Positions 19,601 through 30,390 are shown, counted from the stretch's first letter. The stretch is DNA of 64,000 nucleotides from Haematococcus lacustris (GCA_030144725.1 JASKMD010000015.1:1427054-1491053), one strand, 5' to 3'. A program made the numbers and translations. Notes: generated by a model not told the origin, from the sequence alone.

Positions 19601-21211
19601 CGTTGACACTGCACTGCGCAGGAACTCTGCCCGGCTGCCACGGGGGGAAGCCTGCTGCTCCATCGGCCCCAACCGCCAGGCAGAGGGCATGCTGGCTGGG
19701 TCAGCAAGCGGGTGCTGCTGAGGTGCAGGCTCGCCCAGCAGGTCAAACTCGCCCAGCTGCTGCTCTCGCGCCTCAGCCTGCCTGGCCAGCTGATCATCCA
19801 GCACCTCCTCAGTGAGGACACTGCCAGCGTAGGGGGTGTAGTGCAGGCTCTCGCTGGCCGCCCCCCCTGACAGGCTCTCTGCCACCTCCCCGCTGGCTTC
19901 CTGGGCACTGCTGGCTGACCCAGCAGCGGAGGATGGGTGGGGGTCGGCAGCTGCAGTGGTGGAGGGGCTGGCGTGAGGGTCAGCTGTCTCAAGTAGGTGT
20001 GGCAGCGGGGAGAGGGAGGCCACAGTGGGCTGCAGGGAGGTGGGGAGGGAGGAAGGGAACAGGGGTCTGGGTGGCTCAGGGGCAGGGGGCTCAGGGGCAG
20101 GGGCGGGCGGGGGCGGGGCCTCTTCACTCTCTGCAGGGACCGAGCTGGTCTTTCGGGAGCGGGTGCGTGTCTTGCGCTTTGCTGCTGGTGGGTCTGGTGG
20201 CGGCGCACTGCCTGAGCTTGGGTTCGCCTCCCTGCCTGCCTCGTTCATCTGCTCGCCAGGGACAGTTGGGCCTGCTGCCTGCTCTGCTGCAGGTAATGGT
20301 GGTGGTGCTGCTGCTGCTGGGGAGGAAGTGCTGACAGGTTCAGGGACTACGTCAGGTGGGGGCAGGGCAGCGGCCTCGGGAGTGGCCACAGAGGAAGCTT
20401 TGCGTGAGCGGCGCTTAGGCTTGGCTGGCACACCTGGCTGCTCTGCTGCGGGGGCCCCTACCGCCGCCTCTGCCAGTGCAGGTGTAGGCGCCGCTGCCTC
20501 CTCTGAGGCGGCTGGCGGTGCTGAGGCTGGGGGGTCTCCCGAGTCAGGCGTGGCTGAGGGGCTGGGAGCAGGGGGTGCTGGCGGGGAGGGATCCACCTCC
20601 ACACCAGAGCCTGCAGCAGAAGGTGGCTGGCCGTCCTCCAGGGGCTGTGCTGCCGCAGGGGTGGTCTTACGTGATCTTGACCGCTGCTTCCGAGCTGCTG
20701 GTGCTGGTGCTGCGGGTGTGGGCACTTGGGAGGAGGAGTCCTGAACGGGAGCAGCCTGGGAGGCGGGCTCCACTACTACCTGTGTTTCAGGCTGTGCTGT
20801 TGTCTCAGGGGGAGGTTGCAATGTGGCTGTCTTCCGAGGGCGACCCTTTGGTTTGCTGGCTGGCACTTCCTCAACCACTGGGGCTGGAGTTGGTGGCGCC
20901 TCCGCATTTTCAGGGATGGGAGCAGCTGACTGCAGTGAGGGATGTAGTAAGCGCTCATCACGACATCACCTGGCTGGCATCTACTTTGTGCTAGACATCT
21001 GCACATGGGGCTGGGTCACCTTTGACGACTTGCGGGCTTGGACTGCGCAGCTCGGACGCCTGCATGTAACCTGCATGCACAATGCCGTGCATATCGCTGG
21101 CTTGCAAGTGCGATATGCCCACTGGCAGAGGCAGGTACGCACCAGCTGCGGCGCAGAACGTAGTGTGTGTCCAGGCCCAACTGTCTGGGTTGCGATGGAG
21201 CGGTTATGCAT
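16689..21211 (-). CDS. Unknown protein with plastid-type N-terminus, four basic repeats and acidic C-terminus
   Basis: Nine exons agree in phase: 21020-21211, 19453-20929, 18948-19035, 18639-18744, 18358-18516, 17924-17951, 17669-17823, 17251-17395 and 16689-17002, giving about 887 residues. Exon 1 is rich in Ser, Arg, Cys and Ala with almost no acidic residues (TCRRPSCAVQARKSSK), like a chloroplast transit peptide. Residues about 65-330 hold four basic blocks (KPKGRPRKT, RKQRSRSRKT, KPKRRSRKA, KRKTRTRSRKT) in a Pro/Ala/acidic linker; the first resembles an AT-hook. The conserved-looking core follows: LREYIGSDIYK, LENFIEEEYWRRRHEERDD, NTRRVAGIMHAFEADDYKLG and PNHIAAWARSELVFHNEFD. The C-terminus is acidic with three SPEPA repeats and KRKRRSKK. 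I do not recognise the family. Plastid nucleoid or transcription work would fit, but this is inference. A seeming frame change at 18520-18640 is explained by a 122-bp intron. Confidence 0.7.
17446..17535. repeat. (GGGCT)n / (GGGTT)n pentanucleotide tract
   Basis: Eighteen 5-bp units, mostly GGGCT with GGGTT at both ends, inside intron 7 of the unknown plastid-type gene. It is the same pentamer (as CCCAG on the other strand) as the long arrays at 29971 and 63662. Confidence 0.9.
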
Positions 21212-21811
21212 CGCAGTACGTCACAAGGTAAAGTAGTGTGAGCTAGGTGGGGGTGCGGGTGTTGGTCTGCAAACGATAAGGGCGGTTGGTAGCGCCAGTC
21301 GGCGCCCTGATCCTTTACGTTGCTGGCGGCAGCATTGCGATGCAGGTGCACGAGTAAGGAGGGAAGAAGGCTGACTGCCCGCTTGCAATCGACGGAGTAT
21401 CGCATGCCATGTTACCATCCATGCTCATGATAAAATCTCCAACCTCTAGCCCCGCAAGCATGCTCTGCTACAAGGCTGTGTGAGCTGTAGCAGGTGCGCT
21501 GTGACATTAGGCCAGTGACACCTGACAATTGACCGCTGTTTCCTGACAAATGGCCGCTAGTCCATCACTCAGTGTTCATTGATAGGTTACCTTGTCGTTT
21601 CACTGCCCACCAGGCCATCTGCCCATCGCGGCAGAGGACCGTAACGCCGCGGAACCTTAATGAGCAGAGCGGGACTCTGACTCGCTCAACAAGCTCCATC
21701 CGTAAGACGACTTGATTTCCCAAGCACATTGACGCAACTAGTCAAAGTGAGGCGTAGCCACAAACTCAAATCTATAGCGCTGCCTTGTCTCATTCGCACC
21801 GTAGCAGGGCG
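21212..21811. promoter_or_regulatory. Shared divergent upstream region
   Basis: 600 bp between the start codons of two divergent genes, the plastid-type unknown (minus) and the P450 (plus). It must hold both promoters. No TATA box, CCAAT box or repeated operator is clear enough to name. Confidence 0.4.
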
Positions 21812-24800
21812 ATGGCTGCAACCACGCTCTCTCAGCTGCTCAACTCAGCACAGCTCGCTTGCTTGGCATCATGTGCCATCGGGGCCATCATAGCGCTTCT
21901 GGCGCTCCGTGGACTGTTGGATTATCTCCGCATTCAGCGAGGCCTGTCCAGCGTACCCAGGGCGCCTGGCTATAACTGGCTTCTAGGGCACGTCGTCCCG
22001 CTGCTGACATGCGCGTACAAGGGCAAGGGCGCGTGGGATGTGATGGAGGAGTGGATCAAGATGCGTGGGCCCATTGTCAGGTACCGCATCCTCAACACCC
22101 AGGGTGTGGCCGTGTGCGACCCGGCCGCTCTGAAGCGCGTTTTCCAGACGGGGCAGAAGGTGTACAATAAGGACCTGGGCCTCAGCTACAAGCCATTTCT
22201 GCCTATCCTGGGCTCCGGCCTAGTCACGGCCGACGGCGAGCTGTGGCAAAAGCAGCGCCTGCTCATCGGTCCCGCGCTTCGCACCGACATCTTGGACGAC
22301 ATCATCCCCATCGCCCGCAACGCCACCGAGCGCTTGTGCAAGAAGCTGGCGGGGCAGCGCGGCACCGGGCAGCCGGTCGACGTCGAGGAGGAGTTCCGGC
22401 TCCTCACGCTGCAAGTCATCGGCGAGGCGGTGCTGAGCATGGAGCCCGAGGAGTGCGACCGGGTGAGCCGAACCTGCCCCGGACCGGTTCGTAGATCCGG
22501 CGAAGCTCTCTTACCGCCCACCTGGACGTACACTGCGGCCCCTGCTGTAGCTTTCCTGTCTGGCTGCTTTTGCTGGACACATCAGCCACCCAGTAACTCA
22601 GCCCTGCCTGCACTCCTGCCAGTAGGCCCCCCTTGCCCTACCTCTACCTGCCCACCAGACCATTGGAGTACATTGGACTGCAAGTGGTGTCATCGCCCTC
22701 CTGGTCCCAGGTGTTCCCTCAGCTGTACCTGCCTGTCATGGAAGAGGCTAACCGCCGTGTACTGCGCCCGTACCGCATGTACCTGCCCATGTTGCCAGAG
22801 TTCTGGCGCTTCCGATGGCGCATGGCAGAGCTGAACAACTTCCTCATCAACTACTTCAGGTCAGGGTCTGAGGCAGCTGACCTTGTTGGGGACAGAGGGG
22901 CAGGGGCCCCACAGTCTTTCAAGGGGCAGGGTCCCACAAGTGTAGAGGGGGCAGGGGTGAGGTCCCATGAGGGCGGGGTGGTATCTCTGTGCCGCCAGTA
23001 AGCAGACAAGTCCCAGTCCCAATGGGATTCTGTGTGCCGCCAGCAGTCCCAGTCCTAGTGGGACACTGGGTGCATGCGGTGGAAGAACATGCTCTCAGTG
23101 TCAGCCACATGGTGGTGGCAGCTGGTGGGGGCGGCGGGATGAAGGGAGGCAGCCCCTGGTCTCCCCTAGACTGAAGCCCCAGATCCCTTCAGTGCTGCAG
23201 GGCTGGTGGCAGCAGGAGCAGGGCAGCAGGAGCAGCAGGAGCAGCAGGAGCAGGGCAGCAGGATGCGCCACAGGATAGAGGCTTTTGACGAGATGGCGCC
23301 TGCCCCTGGAATTCAGATCGGCAAGCCCATGCTGCTGCCCAGCCAGGCATGCCCAGCCCCGCAGGGGTAGCCACCAGCCAGGCCTGCTAGCGGGGTGCTC
23401 CAGCCCGTTCCATGCTCTACACACAGCAGCAGAGGCTGATGTCTGGCTGTGCTGCTCTGACCCGGGCCATGCAAGCCAGCGCCCCCTGAGGGCAGTGCAC
23501 AAGCCAGCTCTCAGGACAGCCCTCAGCAGCAGCTCGGTACCCTAACACCATCCGGGACCCCTAACCAGCACCCCATGCCGACGCTAACACGTTCGAAGCT
23601 TCACAAGGCAGCGCACCAGTTGGCAGGAGACTCAGGGGCCTTTGGGGGCAGTGCGTAGCGTACCCCACCCCACCCCACCCCACCCCACTCCCCCGCCGCC
23701 CCCCCACCAGCCTCCTGCTTGGCCCCCCTGCCTGCCTCAGGCAGCGCTGGACAGCCCGGCGCAAGGGTGTGGTGCGGGCCCGGCCCGACATCCTGGACCG
23801 TGTGATGGAGTCCCTGGAGGCAAGCGGCAGTGTGTGGAGCAGCGGGCTGGAGACGCAGCTGTGCTACGAGATCAAGACCTTCCTGCTGGCAGGCCATGAG
23901 ACCAGCGCCGCCATGCTGACATGGAGCGTGTATGAAATGAGTCAGAACCCTGCAGTGATGGAACAGGTGAGGGGAGCGGGGCAAGGGAGGAGTTGGGAGG
24001 GAGAGGAGGAAGAGAGGGGTAGGGGGAAGGGGAAGATAGAGTAAGGGGAAGGAGAAAAAGATAGGAAGGGGTAGAAGGAAAAGATGGGAAGGGGCAGAAG
24101 GAAAAGATGGGAAGGGGAAAGGGAAGAGAAAGGAAGGGGTAGGAGGAAAAGAGGAGGAGGGGCGCAGGGTGAAGTGAGAGGAAGGGAAAGGAGGATAAGA
24201 GAGGAAGGGGGAGGAGGAATACAGAAGATATGAGGGAGGAGGAAAAGGAAGGCAGGAGCGCGGAGGAAAGCAGAGGGATTGGGAGGAGGAAAACAGAGGA
24301 AAGGGGGAGGGAGTGGGTAGGGTAGGGGCAGGTGACAGGGTGGGACCCACAGGCCCCCCTGGGGTTGGTTGGGGGAGGACTTGGTAGAGCTGGGTGGGGT
24401 GGGTGGGGTGTGGCTGGGCGGGCATGATGGGAGGGGGGTTAGTGACAACTGCCTGCGCGAGGTGGGGCAGGGGGGGGTTGGAAGAGGGGGAGTGGGTGAG
24501 ATGGACTAGCAGCAGCAGGGTAAGGAGCAGGAGGGACAGTGGGTGGGTGGTGGGGCATGGGGGTGTGGGGGGTCAGTGACCGGTGACGGGGGGAGGGGCA
24601 AAATGGAGAGGCGCAGAGGAAGGGCATGGGGGTGTTGAGGCAGGGAGGCTGGATCCTGGGAATGAGATGAATACAGTGGCTGGGAGAAGGGGTAAACCCA
24701 GTCACCCCACTCACCACAGCAAGGCTTGTGACCCGAAACCAAACATAATCATCGATGGGAGCCCTATCATATGCACTGTGAGATGCGGAACAGAGGGGTA

Positions 24801-25241
24801 GGAAGGGCCTGAGACTCCTCTGCAATGCTATGATCCATGGAAGTGGTGCTGTGTGCTTGTACCAGTGCGTAGCCGGACTTGCGTCCCTGCACTGCTGACC
24901 CGCTTGCGTAGCCTGCCTTCCCCGCCTGACTTTCTATGCTTTGCTGTTAGGCCCGCCAGCTCATCCTGTCTGTACTTGACAGACTATAATCATAGGAAGG
25001 AATGCTGTGTGCGTCAACATGGGCATAGCCGGCTCATCCTGCCCAGTCCACCTGCTTAGCTGCGCTGCCTCCCACACTGCCCACTCTGCACCCTCCCCTC
25101 TGGGCCTGCTGTTGAGCAGGTGAGGGCGGAGGGGGCCGCCGTGTTTGGCAAACTGGCAGCCGGGCAGCAGCCGCCGCGACGTGAGGTTGACAGCATGACC
25201 TACACACTGGCGGTGCTTAAGGAGGCGCTGCGGAAGTATAG
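21812..25241 (+). CDS. Cytochrome P450, 5' part; 3' part missing at assembly gap
   Basis: Exons 21812-22462, 22711-22859, 23741-23966 and 25120-25241 join in phase for about 382 residues. The start ATG opens a hydrophobic membrane anchor (residues 8-33, LACLASCAIGAIIALLALRG), then a Pro-rich hinge SSVPRAPGYNWLLGH. Helix C is ELWQKQRLLIGPALR. Helix I is FLLAGHETSAAMLTW, with the oxygen-activating AGxET. Helix K is VLKEALRKY with ExxR intact. The Cys haem-ligand motif (FxxGxRxCxG) and meander should follow within about 120 residues, but only a splice donor, a TCCCTCC repeat and 500 N are seen. After the gap I find no P450 sequence. It would be ER-anchored; family and substrate cannot be told, though the helix I/K wording recalls clan 4/72/97-type algal and plant enzymes. 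Confidence 0.85.
23967..24700. repeat. Purine-rich, G-rich tract in P450 intron 3
   Basis: The plus strand is almost pure A/G from 23967 to about 24330 (GGAAGGGG, GGAGGAAAAG units), then G-rich to 24700. It is an intron sequence between exons 23741-23966 and 25120-25241. Mirror-type purine tracts of this kind can form triplexes. Confidence 0.6.
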
Positions 25242-25326
25242 GTGAGGTTGCGTGCTGGGCGGGAAGAGACAGCAGGGGCAAGGCTCAGCTGAGGTGCAGG
25301 TTGCAGGTTCAGGGTTCCTGAAAGGT

Positions 25327-25433
25327 GCCTCCCTCCTCCCTCCTCCCTCCTCCCTCCTCCCTCCTCCCTCCTCCCTCCTCCCTCCTCCCTCCTCCCTCCT
25401 CCCTCCTCCCTCCTCCCTCCTCCCTCCTCCCTC
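25327..25433. repeat. (TCCCTCC)n heptanucleotide tract
   Basis: About fifteen 7-bp units with no interruption, ending at the first N. The tract is the likely cause of the assembly break. Confidence 0.9.
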
Positions 25434-25933
25434 NNNNNNNNNNNNNNNNNNNNNNNNNNNNNNNNNNNNNNNNNNNNNNNNNNNNNNNNNNNNNNNNNNN
25501 NNNNNNNNNNNNNNNNNNNNNNNNNNNNNNNNNNNNNNNNNNNNNNNNNNNNNNNNNNNNNNNNNNNNNNNNNNNNNNNNNNNNNNNNNNNNNNNNNNNN
25601 NNNNNNNNNNNNNNNNNNNNNNNNNNNNNNNNNNNNNNNNNNNNNNNNNNNNNNNNNNNNNNNNNNNNNNNNNNNNNNNNNNNNNNNNNNNNNNNNNNNN
25701 NNNNNNNNNNNNNNNNNNNNNNNNNNNNNNNNNNNNNNNNNNNNNNNNNNNNNNNNNNNNNNNNNNNNNNNNNNNNNNNNNNNNNNNNNNNNNNNNNNNN
25801 NNNNNNNNNNNNNNNNNNNNNNNNNNNNNNNNNNNNNNNNNNNNNNNNNNNNNNNNNNNNNNNNNNNNNNNNNNNNNNNNNNNNNNNNNNNNNNNNNNNN
25901 NNNNNNNNNNNNNNNNNNNNNNNNNNNNNNNNN
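25434..25933. other. Assembly gap, exactly 500 N
   Basis: The round length suggests a placeholder rather than a measured size. The last P450 exons may lie in it. Confidence 0.98.
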
Positions 25934-28200
25934 CAGAAGTACAGGGCATGCTAAAGGAGTACTTGCTGGAGCCATGACGCCAGAGCTGCAGTGGCCTGGT
26001 GAGAGGCTCTCGTGGCAGCCGTGGAAGTAGGTGGGGTTGCTGGCTCCCACTACCACTGCCGGCTATGCGTTTGTTCCAGATGATTGTACTGGGAAAGGCG
26101 ACAGTGCGCCCAACTCCTGGCAGTCTGTTGACCATGCAGCTTACAAGGGCCCCGGCTTCTGGCTGGGTGTTGTGGTCCGAGCAATGATGTGGTTGTCACA
26201 TTGCCAATGGGTCACATGGATGTGCATTGCCAATGGGTAACCTGCAGCTTTTTCTTTCTCATATTCATATTCATGTATATGGAGATGGAGATGAATGGCA
26301 CACTACTAAACCTCTGTACAAATCACGTATGCTGTCTGACATGGTCTCGTGACTGCCAGTGTTCTGTTGCATTACCAGCAGTGCTCCTCAATTAACACAT
26401 CTCTTGGAGGGTGCAAGGGTTGCTGCAAGGGTGTTGGCCTGTGGGTAGTATCCCTCCACTTCCATCACATCCACGGGCAACAGCTACAAACCCTCTCGTG
26501 GGAGCACATGCTCTTCCTGATGGCCACTTGGCTCCTTGTAAAAGCCAACAGCTTGATGCTTGGTTCAATTAGTTCTCTTGGCATGCAAAATAGACAATAC
26601 ATTCAGGCGACCCCAACTAATAGAAAATGACAGGAAATGATAGGAAACCGGTTCCCGGTAATCAAAACGACGCCGCGTCTCAGCCACGTGGTTTCTACTT
26701 ATGTTTCGCACATCCCTGGATAGAGGACTCTTTCAACTATGCGGTGCAGCTTGTAACATTAAATACTGTGCTGAGTGCTATGGCGGCTCAAATCTTAACA
26801 TTCAAATTCATGCCAGTTTTGCTCATGCGGGCCTCGCCGCGAGAGACCGCCGCGACCGACGTGGCCCAGGAGCATCTGCACACAGTGAGGAACAGACGCC
26901 GCAGTCAAAACGATTCACATGGCACGCCAAACCGATGTAACGACGCCCCTCCACCCATGCTCGGAAGTATACAAGGCTGCTGCATTGCTTGACCGCTCCG
27001 TGAGTAGTACCTACTACCTGGCCACTCTGTAAGGCCACTCAAGGTGTGTAGGCCATTGCTACGTTACCTTGCTCGACATGTTGGGTCCGATCCCTCCCGC
27101 CCGCCCTCCGCTTCCGTGTCGAGCTTGTGTCCAGCTCCGCCCTGACCCCCTGCTGCTCAGCTGGAGGGGTGAGCGGGTCAGGGGATGCACAAACACCAGT
27201 TGCCAGCCGTTGCCAAGGGGGGGGCAGCAGGAGGGGTGGGCAGCCCAGGGGCAGCACCAGCACCAGCTGCCTGCTGCTGCCAGGGGGGTGCAGCAGGAGG
27301 GGGGTGCAGGTCAGGGGCGGCACTTGCTAGGGCCAGGGTGGGGGTGGCGGGATTGAGAGGGGTTGGGAGGGGGTGGGAAAGGGTGAGAAGGGGTGGGAGG
27401 GGGCGGCGGGGGTGGGAGGGGCTGAGAGGGAGTGGGAAGGGCTGGGAGGGGGTGGGAAGGGTTGGCGGGGCAGTGAGGGGGCTAGGAGGGGGTGGGAGGG
27501 GCTGGGAGGAGGTGGGAGGGGGTGGGGGGGGGTGGGGGAGGGGGGTGGCGGGAGTGGGAGGGCAGTGAGGGGGCTTGGACGGGCTGGGAGGGGTTGGGAG
27601 GGGTTGGGAAGGTGTGGCGGGGCAGTAAGGGGGCTGGGAGGGGGTGGGAGGGGGTGGGAGGCTTCTGCGGGGGCTGGGAGGTGGTGGGGCTGCAAGGGGG
27701 TGTGAGGCGGTCGGAGTAGGTTAGAAAATCCTGCAAGGCAGATTCAGGTCACGCCAAAGCCATTTCAGGCAGGCCTGATTGATGGATTGCCGTGATTTCT
27801 TTTCCAGCAGCTGTGCTCACATACTCTCATAACTCAGAGTGGTAAACTCACAACATGCTGATTTGCGCAAGGGGGGCCCTTTTTCTGTGTGGCTGGCTAG
27901 AGAGACCTCTATCCATTCGCACTTCGCTACAATGTCGAGTTATTTCTTGCCCAACGATGGCACTCCGACGCAGCCTGCACAAGTAAAAGGCTCGCGGTGC
28001 GAGCTTGGCGGGCTGAAATGTGATTGTACTTCTGGCTCGATGCCAGGCGCAGTTCACTTATAATTACTGATGCCGCTACTCACCACTAGAACCATCGACA
28101 GTGAGCAGCTCAGGTGTGTCCGTGATCGCTTGCGCCGGCATGGCCATAAACACTAGAACTAACGCGCCGCATTCTTGCAGTGAAACGCTGCATTCTTGCA
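25934..28200. other. No supported gene; repeat copy and G-rich tract
   Basis: Positions 26418-26555 are copy 2 of the dispersed repeat seen at 483-615. Short plus-strand ORFs at 26627-26992 and 27932-28063 have no motif I recognise. Positions 27340-27720 form a G-rich imperfect minisatellite (GGGTGGGAGGGG, GGGCTGGGAGG). The P450 3' exons are not found here. Confidence 0.45.
27340..27720. repeat. G-rich imperfect minisatellite
   Basis: Units of about 10-20 bp built from GGGCTGGGAGG, GGGGGTGGGA and GGGTTGGGA. The plus strand carries dozens of G runs of three or more, so G-quadruplexes are possible. All frames read as low-complexity Gly/Trp/Arg and are not taken as coding. Confidence 0.75.
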
Positions 28201-28221
28201 CTGCAATAATTAAGGAGCGTC

Positions 28222-28292
28222 CAGGGCTGTATCATATTATATGATATAGACAGGTATCATGATAATATCATTATATTTCATTATAAGCCCTG
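28222..28292. repeat. 71-bp AT-rich inverted repeat (hairpin)
   Basis: Bounded by CAGGGCT and AGCCCTG, with AT-rich arms (TATCATATTATATGATAT against TATCATGATAATATCATTATA). It could fold on itself. Similar TATCATGATA strings occur at 48494-48566. No target duplication is clear. Confidence 0.5.
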
Positions 28293-28424
28293 TTTTTGCA
28301 GCGCAAGACGCCTGCGGGGACCCTTTGTCCCTCGCGCACTGGTCGTAACCGTGCGCGCTGAGGTTCGGGTGGCAGTTAGGCGGCAGTTGGCTGGGTTCTG
28401 GGTAGTGTATCGTGCTCCGGTGTC

Positions 28425-28628
28425 ATGGCTGACGCCGATGAGCCAGAGCAGCTGTTTGATCGTGTTATGCTGCCATCAAGCGAGGTGCTCCGCAGATGTA
28501 AAAAAGCAAGCACGCTGCCGATTGGTTGTTCCAGTGCAACAGTAAAGGCCCACTCAGGCAAATTAGTAACAGCATTTTTGAGATTCAGAGCCTCGGCCTT
28601 GGTACATAGTCAAATGAAGGCATTGTAA
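28425..28628 (+). CDS. Small ORF, 67 residues, unknown
   Basis: Starts at an ATG with MADADEPEQLFDRVMLPSSE, which has protein-like composition, unlike the surrounding repeats. It could be a first exon, since GAG/GTGCTC at about 28480 may act as a donor. No family is recognised. Real status is doubtful. Confidence 0.2.
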   Translation: MADADEPEQLFDRVMLPSSEVLRRCKKASTLPIGCSSATVKAHSGKLVTAFLRFRASALVHSQMKAL

Positions 28629-28685
28629 GATTGGGGGTTGAAACTAAAATTTGTGGTTTTGCGCGGTTGGTGAGATACGGCCATG

Positions 28686-29177
28686 CTACAGTACTGTAGG
28701 TGTCTACAGTACTGTCGGGGTACCTCGCGAGTACACGAACAGTACTGTAGGCATCTACAGTACTGTAGGCACCTACAGTACTGTAGGTGTCTACAGTACT
28801 GTCGGGGTACCTCGAGAGACCACTTACAGTACTGTAGGTATCTACAGTACTGTAGACATCTACAGTACTGTAGACATCTACAGTACTGTAGGTACCTCGA
28901 GGTACCTCGAGAGACCACTTACAGTACTGTAGGTACCTACAGTACTGTAGACATCTACAGTACTGTAGACATCTACAGTACTGTAGGTACCTCGAGGTAC
29001 CTCGAGAGACCACTTACAGTACTGTAGGTACCTACAGTACTGTAGACATCTACAGTACTGTAGACATCTACAGTACTGTAGAGATCTACAGTACTGTAGA
29101 CATCTACAGTACTGTAGACATCTACAGTACCTCGAGGTACCTCGAGGTACCTCGAGAGACCACTTACAGTACTGTAG
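28686..29177. repeat. Palindromic 18-bp minisatellite, array 1, with higher-order units
   Basis: About 21 copies of the perfect 14-bp palindrome CTACAGTACTGTAG or close variants, mostly spaced 18 bp apart (CTACAGTACTGTAGACAT). They are broken about every 95 bp by a second palindromic block, GGTACCTCGAGGTACC followed by TCGAGAGACCACTT. Every reading frame stays open because 18 is a multiple of 3; I do not take it as coding. Confidence 0.95.
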
Positions 29178-29269
29178 CCTTTAAGCACTTAGAAAAATTC
29201 TGAACATCTCACTTGCATTCAAGGCATCCGTCCAACACTTAGTCGCAGCATCGTGTAGCCGGTATTGCA

Positions 29270-29640
29270 GCGATGGCATCGCACGAGGTTACCCATACTC
29301 GCAGCCGCATCTAGCCCATACTCGCAGCCACATACTCGGCAATCAACCTCGCGGCCACACAGCTGGTCCACAGATGGCATCGCACGAGGTTACCCATACT
29401 CGCAGCCACATCTAGCCCATACTCGCAGCCACATACTCGGCAGACAACCTCGCGGCCACACAGCTGGTCCAGCAGCGCAGAAGCATACCTGTGAGGCAGC
29501 TCGGTGCGAGGATCTCACCTCGCAGCCAGCCTCGCAGCCATTTTCCTCGCAGCCAGCCTCGCAGCCAGTTTCGCAGCCAGCCTCGCAGCCAGCCTCGCAG
29601 CCAGCATCGCAGCTAGCCTCGCGGCCAGTTTCCTCGCAAC
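29270..29640. repeat. About 100-bp tandem duplication followed by CTCGCAGCCAGC 12-bp repeats
   Basis: GATGGCATCGCACGAGGTTACCCATACTCGCAGCC begins at about 29272 and again at about 29374, each followed by TCGGCA-ACCTCGCGGCCACACAGCTGGTCC. From 29515 a 12-bp unit CTCGCAGCCAGC repeats about ten times. Confidence 0.85.
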
Positions 29641-29883
29641 GATTCTCCGCAATGAATCGCAAGCATTGATGCACCAACGCAAGGCAGGTGCAACGTGTTG
29701 TGAGCAGCGAAGAGGCCAGACGGACTATGGTAAGAGCTTAGGACCAAGGTAAGAGCTTAGAAGGAGCTAGCATTGCGCAGCATAGCCCTTAGTATCCAGC
29801 CTAACCGCTACCACACCTGGTTGCTGCAGGTCTTACAATCACGCCTAGTACCCCCCTGTTCACCACCCCCTCCCAGTCCCCCT

Positions 29884-29921
29884 CACCACCACCACCACCA
29901 CCACCACCACCACCACCACCA
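29884..29921. repeat. (CAC)n trinucleotide run
   Basis: Twelve CAC units just before the (CCCAG)n array. There is no sign of coding use. Confidence 0.9.
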
Positions 29922-29970
29922 TTTCATCACCTCCCACAACGTTCCCACTATTGCCTCCCTTGTGTTGCAG

Positions 29971-30390
29971 CCCAGCCCAGCCCAGCCCAGCCCAGCCCAG
30001 CCCAGCCCAGCCCAGCCCAGCCCAGCCCAGCCCAGCCCAGCCCAGCCCAGCCCAGCCCAGCCCAGCCCAGCCCAGCCCAGCCCAGCCCAGCCCAGCCCAG
30101 CCCAGCCCAGCCCAGCCCAGCCCAGCCCAGCCCAGCCCAGCCCAGCCCAGCCCAGCCCAGCCCAGCCCAGCCCAGCCCAGCCCAGCCCAGCCCAGCCCAG
30201 CCCAGCCCAGCCCAGCCCAGCCCAGCCCAGCCCAGCCCAGCCCAGCCCAGCCCAGCCCAGCCCAGCCCAGCCCAGCCCAGCCCAGCCCAGCCCAGCCCAG
30301 CCCAGCCCAGCCCAGCCCAGCCCAGCCCAGCCCAGCCCAGCCCAGCCCAGCCCAGCCCAGCCCAGCCCAGCCCAGCCCAGCCCAGCCCAG
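29971..30390. repeat. (CCCAG)n array, 84 perfect units
   Basis: 420 bp with no interruption. Long ORFs across it in several frames are produced by the repeat. On the minus strand it is (CTGGG)n, with a G triplet every 5 nt. Confidence 0.98.

Noticed and set aside
26030..26240. P450 C-terminal exon after the gap
   Set aside because: GYAFVPDDCTGKGDS has some likeness to the post-ExxR region, but no haem-ligand Cys motif or valid phase follows.
28585..29188. YSTVD / QYCRHL repeat proteins
   Set aside because: The 18-bp palindromic unit keeps all frames open on both strands; composition is set by the palindrome.
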